NCBI RefSeq assembly: GCF_036323735.1
Contig: NC_086034.1
Span: 66,924,439-66,988,438 of the forward strand
Origin: Rattus norvegicus
Lineage: Eukaryota > Chordata > Mammalia > Rodentia > Muridae
Direction: 5' to 3'
Length of the DNA stretch: 64,000 nt
The notes under the pieces were generated by a model. The model had not been told where the DNA came from and searched no databases. It worked only from the letters and a program-made list of their open reading frames with translations. Both the position numbers and the translations under genes were made by a program. How positions within the stretch are numbered: the first letter of the stretch is position 1; each line of letters opens with the position of its first letter. Of this stretch, positions 1 through 12,904 are shown one piece after another.

Positions 1-1698
1 TAAATAGAGGATTTTATTCTGTGTAATCTCAGTGGCAATCAATTCTCTGGTCATATATATTTATCAGAGAGCTCAGTGCAATGTAGTGATAACTCTGAGA
101 TTTACCAGTGGGAGCATTTGGTTTGATTAGAATGAAGGGAACCTTTGCTAATGTGTTTACAAACTTGCTTAATTCTGTTACTACGCTTGCCCGCACCTGG
201 AATTCACTGCTTTTCTCTTTCCTAGGTGGTAAAACATGATTACTTTCAAAATAATAGAATGACATGCTATTTTGCAAATTGAGGCTATCAGTTTGTCAAT
301 TAACCTATGGGATTTTATCATGTGGCTAAACCTACAGATTTACCTTGATGGCATTTAACTATGAGATATGGTAATGAATTGAATTGGATATAGTGTCCGA
401 CATAATTACACCTATAATGTTATTGGTTAAAGTGTCTAATGGTTGGTTGACTAGAAGTCATCTCCAGTTCTGCATTTTCAAAATGACCGTGAGTGGCCTG
501 TCTCCTAGTGACCCTTATAGTCATCAGTATAAATCTGGTGAGACCAGCTGTCCTATTTTCTCAAGAACGTATCTCAGACTTGCAGATTTGAATTGTTACT
601 GAAGTAGGGAACCTGACACTGGGCTGGACCGTTAGTGCTCAAAGCAGTCTCTGAGAAGAGATGTGAGTGGATTACCTTCATTGATTCTGAATGAGGCTTA
701 ACAAATCCTGTTTCTGAAGCATGATCCTGTTTCCCGGTGATTACCATGGAACAAGGACATTTGGCCACTGATGGGTAAGATAAAGGATTATCCTTCAGTG
801 GAGGAAGAAAGTATAGATGCCTACAGTGATGCTAATGGCCATAATGGGACTAATTTAGTCATCAACGGATTGAATCGGTTGAAAGGGAAACATGTGACTC
901 CCATGTAAAGTGGAATCAGAGCTAATGTGTTTAAACCAGGCAGTCTGCACACACGCTACACCCAGCCAAGCAAAAGTGTCGAATCTGCTCTTGGCAATCA
1001 ATAGATAATTTCTCTTAACACAATTAAGCTTCTGCCTTTAGGACTCCTTATTTACCGTGTATATGTCTCTGTGGCCCCTTCCTTCCCAGCCTGTTTTTTC
1101 CATAGGTTGAGTCACAATAAGACAACCTGGTCTCACTGAGGAGTATTAATTATGTGACCATCTTCTCTTTCTCACAGCGATGGGCCAAATAAACAAACAA
1201 AACAGCAAGTTTCACGACATTTATAAACAACATTTCATCATAATTCTCGGTACACTGTTACCCACACAAATCCTGCAATATTTAGGACTGACACATTTAG
1301 GACATTTATAGGAAACGTTACAAAAAAATGAACATGTCCTTCAGTTATTGAAAACAAAATAAATCATTTATTACTTGCATTGTGGCAGGGACTTTGAAGA
1401 TATCACAAAATACTTGGTAGAAATGACCTGTTTAATAGTTCAAATTCCTAGTGCAGGTAAGATAGACAAATTGTATACTAAATAAATGCATTCTTTACAT
1501 ATTAAGTTAATACCTGCACTGCAAGGAGCTACCATGTGTAAGCCATGACCGAGTATGCATTAATAAGCAGGATGATCAAATACATGTAAATTTGAAAACA
1601 GCCCCATTTGTTGTGTTTTACAGGATCAAAATCATCTATACATATAATACGTTACCAATGACAGCAATCACATGTAAGATAATCTTGATTATGTATAA

Positions 1699-1757
1699 CA
1701 CTGTGGGGAACTGTATTAAAGGTCATAGCATTAGGAAGGTTGAGAACCGCTGCTGTA
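1699..1757. mobile_element. hAT-Charlie-type DNA transposon remnant (URR1-like)
   Basis: The string ggggaactgtattaaaggtc...catagcattaggaaggttga...gaaccgctg matches the end region of rodent URR1 elements as I remember it. Only about 60 bp is recognisable. Confidence 0.6.
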
Positions 1758-2614
1758 GAATCACATATAGACATTCTGACCCCAGTGATTCAATTGCTGG
1801 GAGTCAGGTTTCCCTATAAGAAGGGCAGGGCTGTTGCTCCCTTTTATGCTTTCTACTGTGGGACTAATAATACCATATGAGCCACTATTCTATATTATTG
1901 TATGACTCTGCATTTGGGTCACAACCATGGGCTTAAATACATTCCATGTGCATATTACCATTTGCAAGACACCATTGGATGTAGAAGTCCTTAGCAGTGT
2001 GCAGTATTTAGGAGTTTACTTGTAGGTTTGGTCTGAGAATACTTAAGCACATTTTATATCCTAAACCAGTCAGAAGTTGTTTTGTTTTGTTTTTAAATTC
2101 CACCTATAGAAAGCATTTTCTTGGGAGTGTTCTGTTTCGCACATGTTTGCACATGATAAGGAAATCTTACAAGTTTTGGATGCAGGGCTCTGAGTCTAAA
2201 CCCACCAAATGATTAGCTTACAGCAGTGCCTGGATGAATAGGGGCCTCGCTGAAGCTCCCTCAAGGCCACTGTTGCCACAGAGATCTCAAGGGAATAGGC
2301 CCACACGATTTTCTAGCTGGCCCAGTCCTTGGATTAGGTGTGAACACAGCTCATTTGCAGGAGTAAAGACCTGAAACCACAGAGCTTGATCATGCCAGAC
2401 TTAACAGTCCCATCATTTTCCCAAGTCCTGGGTTCTTTGCTCTTCAGATCTTAAATGAATTCTTTTCTGAGGTTAGCTGGGAATTAAATAGTTAATACAG
2501 AGCACTATTCTTAATCATCAAATAAACAGCTGCAGAACACTGTCATTTGCTAGGTAGCAATTTTGTGATCTTCAGGTTTTTAAAAACTAAATTCAATAAA
2601 TCGTGTAACATATA

Positions 2615-2822
2615 CCGTTTTTTGTTTGTTTTTATGTTTTATTTATTTCTAGACATCATTTTACATTCTGATGGAAACCCCCTACTTCTCCCAGTCCCAT
2701 TTTTACAAATCTCTCCCCGCTGTTACTCTCTCCCCTTCTCCTCAGAGAAGGAGAAGGCCCTGTTGGGTACCACCCCACCCAGGTACATCAAGTCAAAAGC
2801 AGGACTGAGAGCATCCTCTTAA
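2615..2822 (-). mobile_element. LINE-1 (Lx-type) 3' end, antisense
   Basis: A pyrimidine-rich segment contains ctccccttctcctcagagaa, ttgggtaccacccc, acatcaagtca and aggactgagagcatcctctt. These are landmarks of the reversed rodent L1 3' UTR. Only the 3' end is present (5' truncated). The subfamily is uncertain. Confidence 0.7.
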
Positions 2823-2954
2823 AGATGAATAAAAGGTATTGTTACATGGGCAGTGTTGACAATCGCTTTGACCCTGGAGAACTACATCAGCCCAGGAAGA
2901 GCTGAGTTAAGCCGCCTGCTTCCATTCCATTTCATGATTCTATTTTGAATAGCT

Positions 2955-3031
2955 GAGGTTGGGGCCCAGAGCCTGATCAGTGCTAAGCAAAGGCCTCAGT
3001 GCTGAGCTACACATGTGGCCCCAACCCACTT
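2955..3031 (-). mobile_element. B4/ID-like SINE relic, antisense
   Basis: Reads gctgaggttggggcccagag...gtgctaagcaaaggcctcag...gctgagctac, matching the reversed ID/B4 head with several changes. Confidence 0.65.
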
Positions 3032-5112
3032 CTTACAGTTCAGTGTTCCGCAGAGACCTACTAGCTGTCTCTGTGTTTGTTTCTTTTCTGAATACCCATT
3101 CCCTTCTGGAGATAGGGTTTTCAGGGGAATAAATTAGACCAAGTACTAGTGAATAATCCACAAAGAGTACTTCCAAGTAGGGATCTTTTGAATTTCCCGT
3201 TTTGCCTCTGTTGTCCAGACATTAGAGTAGGAGCAGCATTAGCTGCTGAAACTGTAATAATCCACTTTCACTGCTGTCTTGCTTTCTCTCAGACTGAGCA
3301 AGTGGACGTTGGAGTCTCTCTGTTGAAATTTTGTTTTTATGTGCATGGTTTTGAGAGGCTGTGCTTTTTTCCAAATGGACTGACTGGAAAAAAATTATGA
3401 CGTTTAATGGTATAGTGGGCTTATTAAAACTCTCCCCTTTGACTGTGTGTCCTCTTCCCAGATCCGCTTGCATTTGTTGAGTAAAGTACAACCTCCCTGG
3501 AAGTCAAAGCTCAATTGCTTAAGAGCTGTTTTGAAGACCAGGCTGTCACTTGCTACTGTAGCCACTGTCATGCGCAGGGTAGCAGGTGTAGTGGGTGTCC
3601 CCTAGATACCCACTGGTTTCATTTTGGTAGATACAGTAGTCTTACCTACCTCAGTTTTGCTTTGTGAAACTCAAGTTACCCGTGGCCAAGGACGATCAGA
3701 AAACATAATCTATTATCAGAAGACAACAGAGAAGAGTCCTCTTGCTGCTACTCTGTCTAGTTTATGAATTACATTTTTTATTATTCACACATGTAAAGAC
3801 CATAGTTACAGCTAAAGGATGGTACTCTGGATGGTTTCTGATATTCCCTGGTGGCCGTGGGCAGCTAGCAATGTATCATCTACAGACCGGGGAGGGCTAC
3901 TGTTCAAAATGTTAGAATAATAAAGACTCAGGGCAGGACTTCTAGAAATGAAAACAACTGTAAATTGTGTAATTTGTAGCAAACTTATTTGGGGAAGCTT
4001 ACTGTTTTCTTTTAAGCAACCCTCCTTTATCATAATTTAGTTTAAAGACTATATGCCTTATCTAAACTGATTTATGGGGCACATGTTATTCTTACAAATA
4101 TCTAAGGAAACTCAAAGATAAACCTTGGAGCAACACAAAAAAAACGCCTAATAGCACTGTCATTTTTTTCTTACAGTATAATTAATATCTAACCTTTTGT
4201 CTTTAGGATAATAAATATTATTATAGCCATTTAGAGCCAGTGATTTTAATTTATACCTTTTGGCTTATGGCTTTAGGAACTGTCTGTGCATAACAAAGAA
4301 TTTTAGTTCTTAAAATTAACTTTAAAATATCAGGTCAGTACCATGACAAAATGTGCTATTGGGTACAGACAAACTTTAGACGCTCGCCAGTCCCGAGTTT
4401 ATGACCGGGCGCCCTCTCTTTCCTTGTTTATTTATTTTTTCTATCAGTGTGTTAAATCCATTGACAGTGTTTCAGAGCTGGTGTTGATCTCAGTTGCCAT
4501 AAACACAGAAACTCGGCTACAGAGCTGTCAGGATGCTCAGGGCGGCAGCACATCAGAGTTGGAGCAGGCATTTGTACAAAGATGTAGTGTCAGCCTCTGG
4601 AAATTGACTCTAAATGCAAATTGGCCTCCCCTCGGAGCCTCTCAGTAGGAAAAGATGGAAAGAGAAAAAGCCCCCAAACAGGCTGAACGCATCAGTAGGA
4701 ACGCCAGCTTTCATGAGGACAAAGATGGGTCCCCACTTAGATTCACAGTAGACATTCAGACTCGACACTGTGCTGGCCTGTGTCTTGTTGGAGCCTGTAA
4801 TTCTCCGAAGGCCTCATTCTACTTTATCTTAATGCAGCTCCCTTTTCCAGGACAAGCCAGTGCTCCATCCCTCCCACTTCTTATGTTTGGAAGGAGACAC
4901 TTCCTCTTAAGACAGCCGTCTGTCTTGATAGATTTTGTTTTTGTTTTTGTTTGTTTGTTTTCCTTTTAAATGAATGAAATGCTATTAAGTTTACTCATGC
5001 TTGAATATTGCTAAAATTCATTATGGATTATTAACAGGGCACCTCGTCTAAAGTTGTTATATAAAACTTTGAACTTTTGTTATTAGCTTTTTGAACTCCT
5101 CACATGAGATGG

Positions 5113-5113
<1 letters not shown>

Positions 5114-5148
<35 letters not shown>

Positions 5149-5173
5149 CACACACACACAACACACACACACA
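5114..5173. repeat. (CA)n microsatellite, interrupted
   Basis: A CA run of about 60 bp with two AAC interruptions. Confidence 0.97.
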
Positions 5174-5584
5174 GAGGCGGGGGAGGCACACATTTACACA
5201 CACAAGGAACAAACCATGAAGCACATATCATTTTCAAATGTTGTCATGCTTATTCGCAACCTTCCGGAAACATTACTGGCATTTAGAATGTTTTCTTACA
5301 AAAGGTGTATGTGCACAGGAGTAGAGGATTTTGCTTCAGCCATTTTGCCTGCTTGCTTTCTCAAAAGGTATCTCAATTTTGAACATTGATTTTTATCTAA
5401 GGTTGACATTTCACCCATACCGAGACATTGTTTCTGTATCAAAGCCATTTTACATTTAATGCAATCCAGTGTATATTCATTTATCTCTTCTTTAGATAGT
5501 CTCCATTACTGAAGAAAACAGTAGTGTTCGTCAAGGAAGCAGACCTATAACTTCATTTCTAAAACTAATAGGGACACTTGACCT

Positions 5585-5623
5585 CTATCTGTCTGTCTAT
5601 CTGCCTATCTATCTATCTATCTA

Positions 5624-5668
<45 letters not shown>
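5585..5668. repeat. Compound (TCTA/TCTG)n-(ATT)n microsatellite
   Basis: TCTG/TCTA tetranucleotides switch to ATT trinucleotides near 5624. Confidence 0.95.
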
Positions 5669-7465
5669 CTAATCCAGCCTTTCTGTATCAAGGTGAAACC
5701 AGGTGGTAATATACTTTAAAACTAAAGATAATATTTGAATTGAAAAAAATTTACATATATGTATGCAGTTGTAAGAAATAATTTGGAACAATCCCCTGCA
5801 CCCTTATTTTCCCCCATGGTGACATCCTACCCACTGCAGAAGTACCACAAAGCATAATTGACTTTGATCCAGTCATGGTACAAGATAACTCCCTCACCTC
5901 AATTTAATAATAGAAGAGCCAATAGAGAGATTTTGCAGATTATTCTATTCTTCATCTAGAAAAACAGCTAAACAGCCGCTTACAGGAAACATAGTTTTGT
6001 GGGACTCAGTAAGACTCAGTATTTCTCAGTCTACCTTTCTAACTGGCTTACTCATGCTGTAGGAGTCCCGGCTTCGTTGTGCACTAAATCGATTCTTTTC
6101 CTTTTTAGAGGGAGATTTGATCTAAATATTTATTCTCAATTAAGACATAATCCAGGACTGGACTCTCGTTTTATGGAGACTTGGGTTGTAAGGGTATTTT
6201 AATCCCAGTCAGTACTCTTCGCTTACACTGCCATCTCCACCCTCCACCATTGTCTCACCCCATCACTATTATCTCTACCCTCCCCATCACCACAGGTGAA
6301 TTCTGATCCTTACTGCTCCTGCTCTCCATTAAAGATTAGGCAAACAAGTGTATTAACTAGTGAGATACCAGTTGACTGCTTGTGTCTCTTAGGATCATTT
6401 AAAAAAACAAACACGATTTTAAAAAACATACAGTGGACACGTGTGAGAAAAACACATTGCTTAAATGTATTACTTTGTCTGCTGACTTCAAAATTATATC
6501 AGAACAAAATTAAGTAAAGGCAGATTAATCCAGAAAGGGGGACACACAATCAAAACCAAAACAAGCAGGCAAGCAAGCAAGCCAACAAACAACCCTCACC
6601 AACACAACTATGTGGCTACAACAGATACTGAAATACTCCATATTTTTGTCTTCAGTTGATGAGGGCTAAGAATGCAAAGAAGTTTATTTAGCTCAGGATC
6701 TGAGTTCAAAGTGGGGCATGAGTAAGGCCTTCTCTACCAGAGGTGGCAGGAAAAGGAAACAAAGAAATTTGGACTCTGGGGAGCAAGATGCTGGGAATCG
6801 GAGTTCCGCAGTGTGTTACTCAACCAGCCTTTGAGTCTGACCTAAGCCTTACTTTCACTCAAATGACAGTATTTGTAAGTTTTTAATAGGTAGCTTCCTC
6901 TGTAATTTTGACCCCTCCCCCCATTTCAAAAACAGTTTTGCTGTAAAAATTACTGCACATAGCAGGAAGATATGGTTGTTTTAGCCATTACAGCCACTGT
7001 GGTAGCTGCTACTTGGTGTGGTCCAGTGTTGGTTGCTATGCCTCTGTAGCCTGTGCTCTGGCAGGTTCATGTTACCGATATGATTCCTTTGCCTCTCCCT
7101 TATGGAGCCAAAACCCCATTTTTGAAAAACCATCCAGGATTCCAGATCCCTTACCTAACTCCTATCAGAAAATTGAAACAAAGCAGCGAGTTGTTCGGCG
7201 CTGAAAACTAAACACGGAGGTGAGGAAAGAAAAAGGAAATGCAGGGCTTCTGTATCCTGTTAGGGATCTTGCATGAAAGAAAAGATTGGAGAGAGCCAAG
7301 AGTAACAACACTTTGTCCAGAATGACAGCTAAATGAGATCTTTCTGACCTCTGCTAGAATGAGCTAAGTCCGGGAAGAGAAGGGGTAGGAATGATGGAGG
7401 AGATGTTCTGTGTGTAGGGTCAACCCCTGTTCCTCTGTGTGAACAACAGAGTGATGCCGCCGTGG

Positions 7466-7645
7466 ACCGGAAGTCTAGTCAGTTAGACGGAAGAAGCTGA
7501 TGTGAATTCATCCAGTATCTGGAGCTAGACCGGAAGTATAGCCAGTTAGGTGGAAGGAGCTAACTTGAATTCATCCAGTATCTGGAGCTGGACCGGAAGT
7601 ATAGCCAGTTAGGCGGAAGAAGCCGATGTGAATTATTCCAGTACT
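7466..7645. repeat. 63-bp minisatellite, about 2.9 copies
   Basis: Units start with accggaagt at 7466, 7529 and 7592, an exact 63-bp period. Each unit carries the landmarks agtcagttag or gccagttagg, ggaag(a/g)agc and gaattcatccagtatctgg (partial in the last copy). Copies differ at a few positions. No known family recognised. Confidence 0.92.
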
Positions 7646-10366
7646 GAATTGTGTGGGAGAGCCTGTCCAGTGCCAGTTGATAATACATTCTTCATACGTT
7701 AGCTCTCCAATGACGCCAGATTCAGGAGTCTTTGGGATTATTGTTATCTTCTCAAAATCTTGATCATCATGAAAATTACCTATAATCAACCATATTCAGC
7801 ACATTCTTCTACGTGAATAGGATAGAAAAGGTTTCAAAATCATCAGCCAAAAACGGTTACAAGACAAGGCTAAAAGCAAAGAAATCAGTCAAATCCACAG
7901 TATATTATTATGACTGGGAGTGTGGGTCTGTGGTAGGCACTCTCGTGAAAAAAAATGTTTAAACCTATCACCAAAATTAATATGTGTACATAATATATAG
8001 TTAATATATGTGCATAGCCACTGACAACACCTTAATAAAGAAAGCAAGGTTGTTGTGTCGTTTGTGAGACTTTTAGGTGGGCTAATTAAGAATGAAATAG
8101 ATGGATACATGGATGAATGGGTGTCTGCTAAAGGGGTTGTGTGCATTGTTTAAAAAAAAAATAGCCCATCAAAGAGCTTTCATCTGAAGTCACTTTAAGT
8201 TGTTCCAGGAGGGAAAAAATAAATAAAACAGCGGAAGAACAGGAAGCTGTGTGTAGGATTATCAGGAGCCTGGATACATTTCTAAGAGGAAGCACCATTG
8301 AGATTGTCAAACTAGATGGATGATCCATTACCAGTGGGAACCAAGACTCTCTAAGCCATTAGTGGAGGTTGTAATCCTCTCCGGCAAGCACTGGGCTCCA
8401 ATTGCCTGGGGAGACAATCAGAATCCACCCAGGAACAGTTGTTGCTTCTTAGACAAGATGAAAACACAGCAAGACCTTCAACCACAGCTTTGGTTGTGAA
8501 ATGCTGGGGGGAAATGGTTAAAATTGAGGAGACACACAACTGCTGTCCCTCTGGAGCACAGGGTTAGTGACAGGGGCATGTAAGATACCTGTGAGAGTAG
8601 TAAGCTGGGCTGGATAATTACTGCATTTAAAAAAAATGTAATTTAAAAATCACTTCTTCCACTTATGTACGGGGACAGGTTGGGTCATCACTTTCAGAAA
8701 TGGTATATTTGTTTGTTTCCATCCACTGCAGACAAGATTTAAAAGCACAGGCTGTCTCCGAGCTCCTTGGGTTAAAGCAGCACCTAGATCATAGTGCGAT
8801 GCTGAAATATAAAGCAGGTTGGCAGAGTCCACACAGCAAGGTCCTGCCTGTATGGCTACCACCCCGTGGGTTTATTTCTGTTCTCAGCTATGATGCATGT
8901 GGCCGCGGGTGTGCACAGCACAAGCCACAACACAGACAGTAGCCAGGGTCAGGGACCAACAACGTAACCGTAAGGGAAGGAGAGTGGGTTTCTTTAACTT
9001 TCCACCTCGCTCTCACAAACAAAATGGCAGTTAGCTTAGGACATATAGGAGGAAAAAACAGGCAAACAGGTCTACTGCTACTGGGATTTTTAATGTATGT
9101 AAAGAAGAAAACATGATGTAGGTAGAAAATTGGAAGCTCTTAGGCCTGTGGGGATTCTCCATTGTTTATTATGAATAGCAAATCCTTTGTGCCTTCCCCA
9201 CCTGTTCCACTCACCCACCTCGAACACAGCCCCATTACTGGCGTCTGTTGGCTGTTTACATGCCTTGGGAAGGGTGGAGCTGTATACATCCTTCATCCCC
9301 AGATACAAGGATTTGTCAAACTTTTCATTACGGTTAGCTTTTAATTCGCCTCATTTTTTTTATTGGGCTGCAAGTGAAGATGAAGGGTCTGCTGTCCTAT
9401 CATCAGTGCCATCTATCACTGTCAACTTGGCTGCCTTCTGCCAAGCCTGAGGTGCAGTATGTGCCCAGTTAATAAGTGAGTGGTGCAGATTTGTAAGGAT
9501 TTCTGCTCTCTGATAATCTCCCAATCTCTTCCACACCCCAGTTAGACTCAGTACAGCTAGCTTTTCAACCTTGGCTGAAGTAAACCTTGCCCCCTCTCGG
9601 TTGTTAATTACTAAAGAAAATCTAAGTATTCTTTGTGCTGTTAGATAAGTGTGGATTCTTGTTCCTGTTTTTATTGTTCTCTTGGAAGCCCAACTTGCTG
9701 CTGGTTCATCTATTAGGCATTTGAAACGTTGAATTACTTTGCATTGCATTTGCTCTTGTATTGTCTAGGCCCTAGCCAGCCTCCTAGGGTCGTCACACCA
9801 TAATCTCAAACATAACATGTGCCTTGTGGCCCAGATGTTTTCCAAGAGGGAAAGCTGCAGCCAAGAAAAGCAAGATAGTATCCTGAATACCCAAAGGAAC
9901 AGATAGGACTGAAAAGCACCCTCACAGCCAACACCGTAGCTGTCCAAGAAAAAGTGAACCCGTTATTTGTGTAGTTGGGGTTGCTGTGATCAAGTAGTAG
10001 AATTTGAAAAACTGTGGGTGATAAGATCTTTTGCTTCACAGATTCTGGTAATATCTGCTTTTGTGGTATGGGCTTGGGTATTTGGCAGTTTCCAGATAAA
10101 GCCGGCTTCGTGGCAGCAGTAAAAGAAACAGCAACAAAAGAGGCAAGAGTTCACGAGAGATGTGTTGTTTCTTCATTCTTGAGACACAATTAAAAATTGT
10201 CTTTGGGTCCTGCTATTTGAAAATAATACTGAGAATGGACAGATTGAACCTGGAACTAAAGCTGAGCTGAGGAAGTTTTTAAAAACTGTTTGTTTTAGCT
10301 TTGGGTCCTAACAGAATTGGCTTTCACATTTTTGCAGTGGGTAAAGATATCTGTAAGGGGCGGCCT

Positions 10367-10509
10367 GGGGGAGAGAAAGGAGAAGGATGGAGGGAAAAGG
10401 ATGAGAGGGAGGGAGGGAGAGAGGGAGGGAGGAAGAAAGAGAGAGGAGAGAGGATAAATGGATGCGGATGGATGGAGGGAAGGAGGAAGGGAGGGGGGAG
10501 AGAGAGAGA
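10367..10509. repeat. Purine-rich (GGA/GGGA)n tract
   Basis: About 140 bp consists almost wholly of G and A on the + strand with a few T/C breaks. It is a mirror-like sequence able to form triplex DNA. Confidence 0.9.
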
Positions 10510-10633
10510 TTGGGATTCCTTTCTTTTAATGGTTATATGTTCTTGTGCATCTTTTGGCTAGTACTCCCTTTGACTTAGCTTACCTGTAAACAAATTAATA
10601 ACTTCACAAAGGTATGTCTGTGATTTGACTTTT

Positions 10634-10741
10634 TTTTTTTTTTTTTTTTTTTTTGGTTCTTTTTTTCGGAGCTGGGGACCGAACCCAGGGCCTTGCGCTT
10701 CCTAGGCAAGCGCTCTACCATTGAGCTAAATCCCCAACCCC
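10634..10741 (-). mobile_element. ID SINE (rat type), antisense
   Basis: The sequence after a 20+ T run is the reverse complement of the ID body, from cggagctggggaccgaaccc to gagctaaatccccaacccc, with the tRNA-Ala-derived A and B boxes. An 8-bp target duplication TGACTTTT flanks it (10626-10633 and 10742-10749). The near-consensus body indicates a young insertion. Confidence 0.95.
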
Positions 10742-10885
10742 TGACTTTTATTTTATAACTAGTTCACACCATTTGCATAGCTTGTCATGGATAGGAACCC
10801 ATGGCAGTATGGTTGAGGTAACATCATATGTCGTGGTAATAGTTGTCAGGTTTCATCCAACTTCAGAAGCTGAATTGCCTTCTAT

Positions 10886-10937
10886 TCTCATCTAGATAGA
10901 CCAACTTCTCTTATAGTCGGACTTGGTCTAGATGAGA
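10886..10937. repeat. Imperfect inverted repeat (hairpin)
   Basis: The left arm (10886-10904) and right arm (10923-10937) pair over about 15 bp (TCTCATCTAGA-GACCAA with TTGGTCTAGATGAGA). There is a 2-nt bulge in the left arm and an 18-nt loop. Confidence 0.75.
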
Positions 10938-11154
10938 GGAAGGAGAGAGATGGGAGTTTGGTTCTTAGATATGTTCAAGGCTTTAGGTCTGTCATCGGAA
11001 AAGTGGTCAAAGTACCTTTGTTCTTTCTCAGCTAAACCATGCTTACATCCGCAACATGAAGAACTCGGAAATGACTAGAGCTAGCTATGCATAACTGAAT
11101 TAGATCTTTGTGTTTCTTGAGTTTAAACTTTCAAATAAATTCTATATTCATGAG

Positions 11155-11321
11155 CATATGCCTACATGAATGTATGCCATTTGTGTGTAGGAATCTGAAG
11201 AGGCCAGAAGAGAATCTCCTGGATAGGTGTGAGCTGCACGATGTGGGTGCTAAGAACTAAGCTCTAGGACTCTGGAAAAACAGCAGGCATCCTTAGCCAT
11301 TGAGCATCTCTCTCCAGCCCC
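11155..11321 (-). mobile_element. B2/B3-family SINE, antisense
   Basis: The segment ends ccattgagcatctctctccagcccc, the reverse complement of the B2 head, and includes a diverged middle with gaggccagaagagaatctcctgg. It is a diverged, older copy. Confidence 0.8.
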
Positions 11322-12314
11322 TTGAATTTGAACTTGGAAATGCAGTTGCCTCCTTGTTTTGCTCTCCCCATTACCCCCAAATGAAGTCTTGTTTTGTCTG
11401 CAAAATACTATACCAAATGTCCTGTTGTAGAGGTAATTATGGGGACCAAAAATCCAAATCCCATCGGATGCAGATTCTGCATCTCTCATAGCCAGTGAGG
11501 CAGCTTTAAAGGTGTGCCAAATCATGTGAGAACATAGCTCTTCTCTAGCCAGACTGGGTCAGGGTTCTTATAAGGTCAACATAAGTAGATCATGTGCGTG
11601 ATTGTGGGAATCGATATAAGCAATGAAAGCCTCTGCAGAAGCCTCCTTGTTGCCTTCGTGCCCGTGACAGAGTTGCTGCTCCTGCAGTCTGCTTAAGCTA
11701 CGAAAGCAGTTCTGCTCCATTTTCTATAGGTTCTGATGATTTTGGCTCATGATCATTCTTTAAGGACCAGGAGCCAGGAGGACCCATACCCTCATCGTCA
11801 CCTGCAGATCTGCTGGATGCATATTCCGTGGGCTGAATGAAAGACAAGAAGTGAATATGATAACCTTTGTTCCTTTAGGAATATCCCCAGTGACCACAAA
11901 AAGAAGGATTCACCAGAGCCTTGATACTCACAAGAGGGAAAATAAAGAAGTTGAGATGATTTTATTTTGTTAATTATCTTAGGAATGTAGAAGGATATGT
12001 TTAAAAAGTCACATAGAAATGAGGTGGGAGAAAGTTATTGTGGCTTAGTGTCATACCCTGATTCTTGTTTTCCTCTACCAAATGTGAGTTATAAGCTTCT
12101 GTAAAGTCCATTTTCAGGCATGTAAAGAGATAACAGGAAAATCCTCTTGCTGACTCTATACCTGGTCTGAGGCCCCATTTCTATTGTAGATGAAATCTCA
12201 AAGGATGTCACTACAGCTCCAGTTCTCCAACTGGCACCAGACACTGTTGAGGGACAAACAACATGAAAATTATCCAAAGAGAGGCCCAATTGCAACCTCC
12301 AGATAGCCTTAAGA

Positions 12315-12317
<3 letters not shown>

Positions 12318-12362
<45 letters not shown>
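12318..12362. repeat. (GT)n microsatellite
   Basis: A perfect GT run of 45 bp. Confidence 0.97.
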
Positions 12363-12363
<1 letters not shown>

Positions 12364-12820
12364 CAATTCTTCTCTCATCAACTATAATTTCAGGAAAAGG
12401 AAGCTTTAAAGCCAGAAGGTATTGCACTTATGGAGAAGGAATTGTGGGTATCATTGATTATAACTTCCTCACTATCTGGGGAGCTGTGTTCAACTGACAG
12501 GGCTACTTCAGCTGCCCGTCCTTAGCTTTTATATTAATGCTTGCCTTTCTTATGCCTTGATGGTTAATAGAAAATGTATCTACCTTGTTTTCCCTAAAGC
12601 CAAAATATGGTATCAACTTATCACCATTTGAATCCTTCAATCTTGGGAGTGTGCTTTATTGCATATCTACTGTGTGCATAAGAGTGCTGTCCACCAGGAC
12701 AAAGAAATCAACACGAGGTCTTTCCTGTTCTTCCTCCTTCATTTCCACAACTTAATTATCTGCCTCCCCAAACTCAATTCTAATATACACACTGTTTTAA
12801 GTATATCCCCAATTCAATAT

Positions 12821-12904
12821 TTTTTTTTTTCGGAGCTGAGGATCGAACCCAGGGCCTTGCACTTGCTAGGCAAGCGCTCTACCGCTGAGCTAAATCCCCA
12901 ACCT
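12821..12904 (-). mobile_element. ID SINE, antisense, long target duplication
   Basis: This ID body in reverse orientation is preceded by a T run. An 18-bp direct repeat beginning CCAATTCAATATT flanks it (12809-12826 and 12905-12922, sharing some T's with the tail). The duplication is essentially perfect, so the insertion is recent. Confidence 0.95.

Larger units (their letters stand above)
1..10625 (+). other. Nrg1 large intron, segment 1
   Basis: No exon with recognisable protein and matching splice sites was found. The segment holds a hAT-type remnant (1699-1757), an L1 3' end (2615-2822), a B4-like SINE (2955-3031), a (CA)n tract (5114), a TCTA/ATT compound repeat (5585), a 63-bp minisatellite (7466-7645) and a purine tract (10367). 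The rest is unique AT-rich sequence. Open frames of 60-130 codons here lack splice or homology support. Confidence 0.8.
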
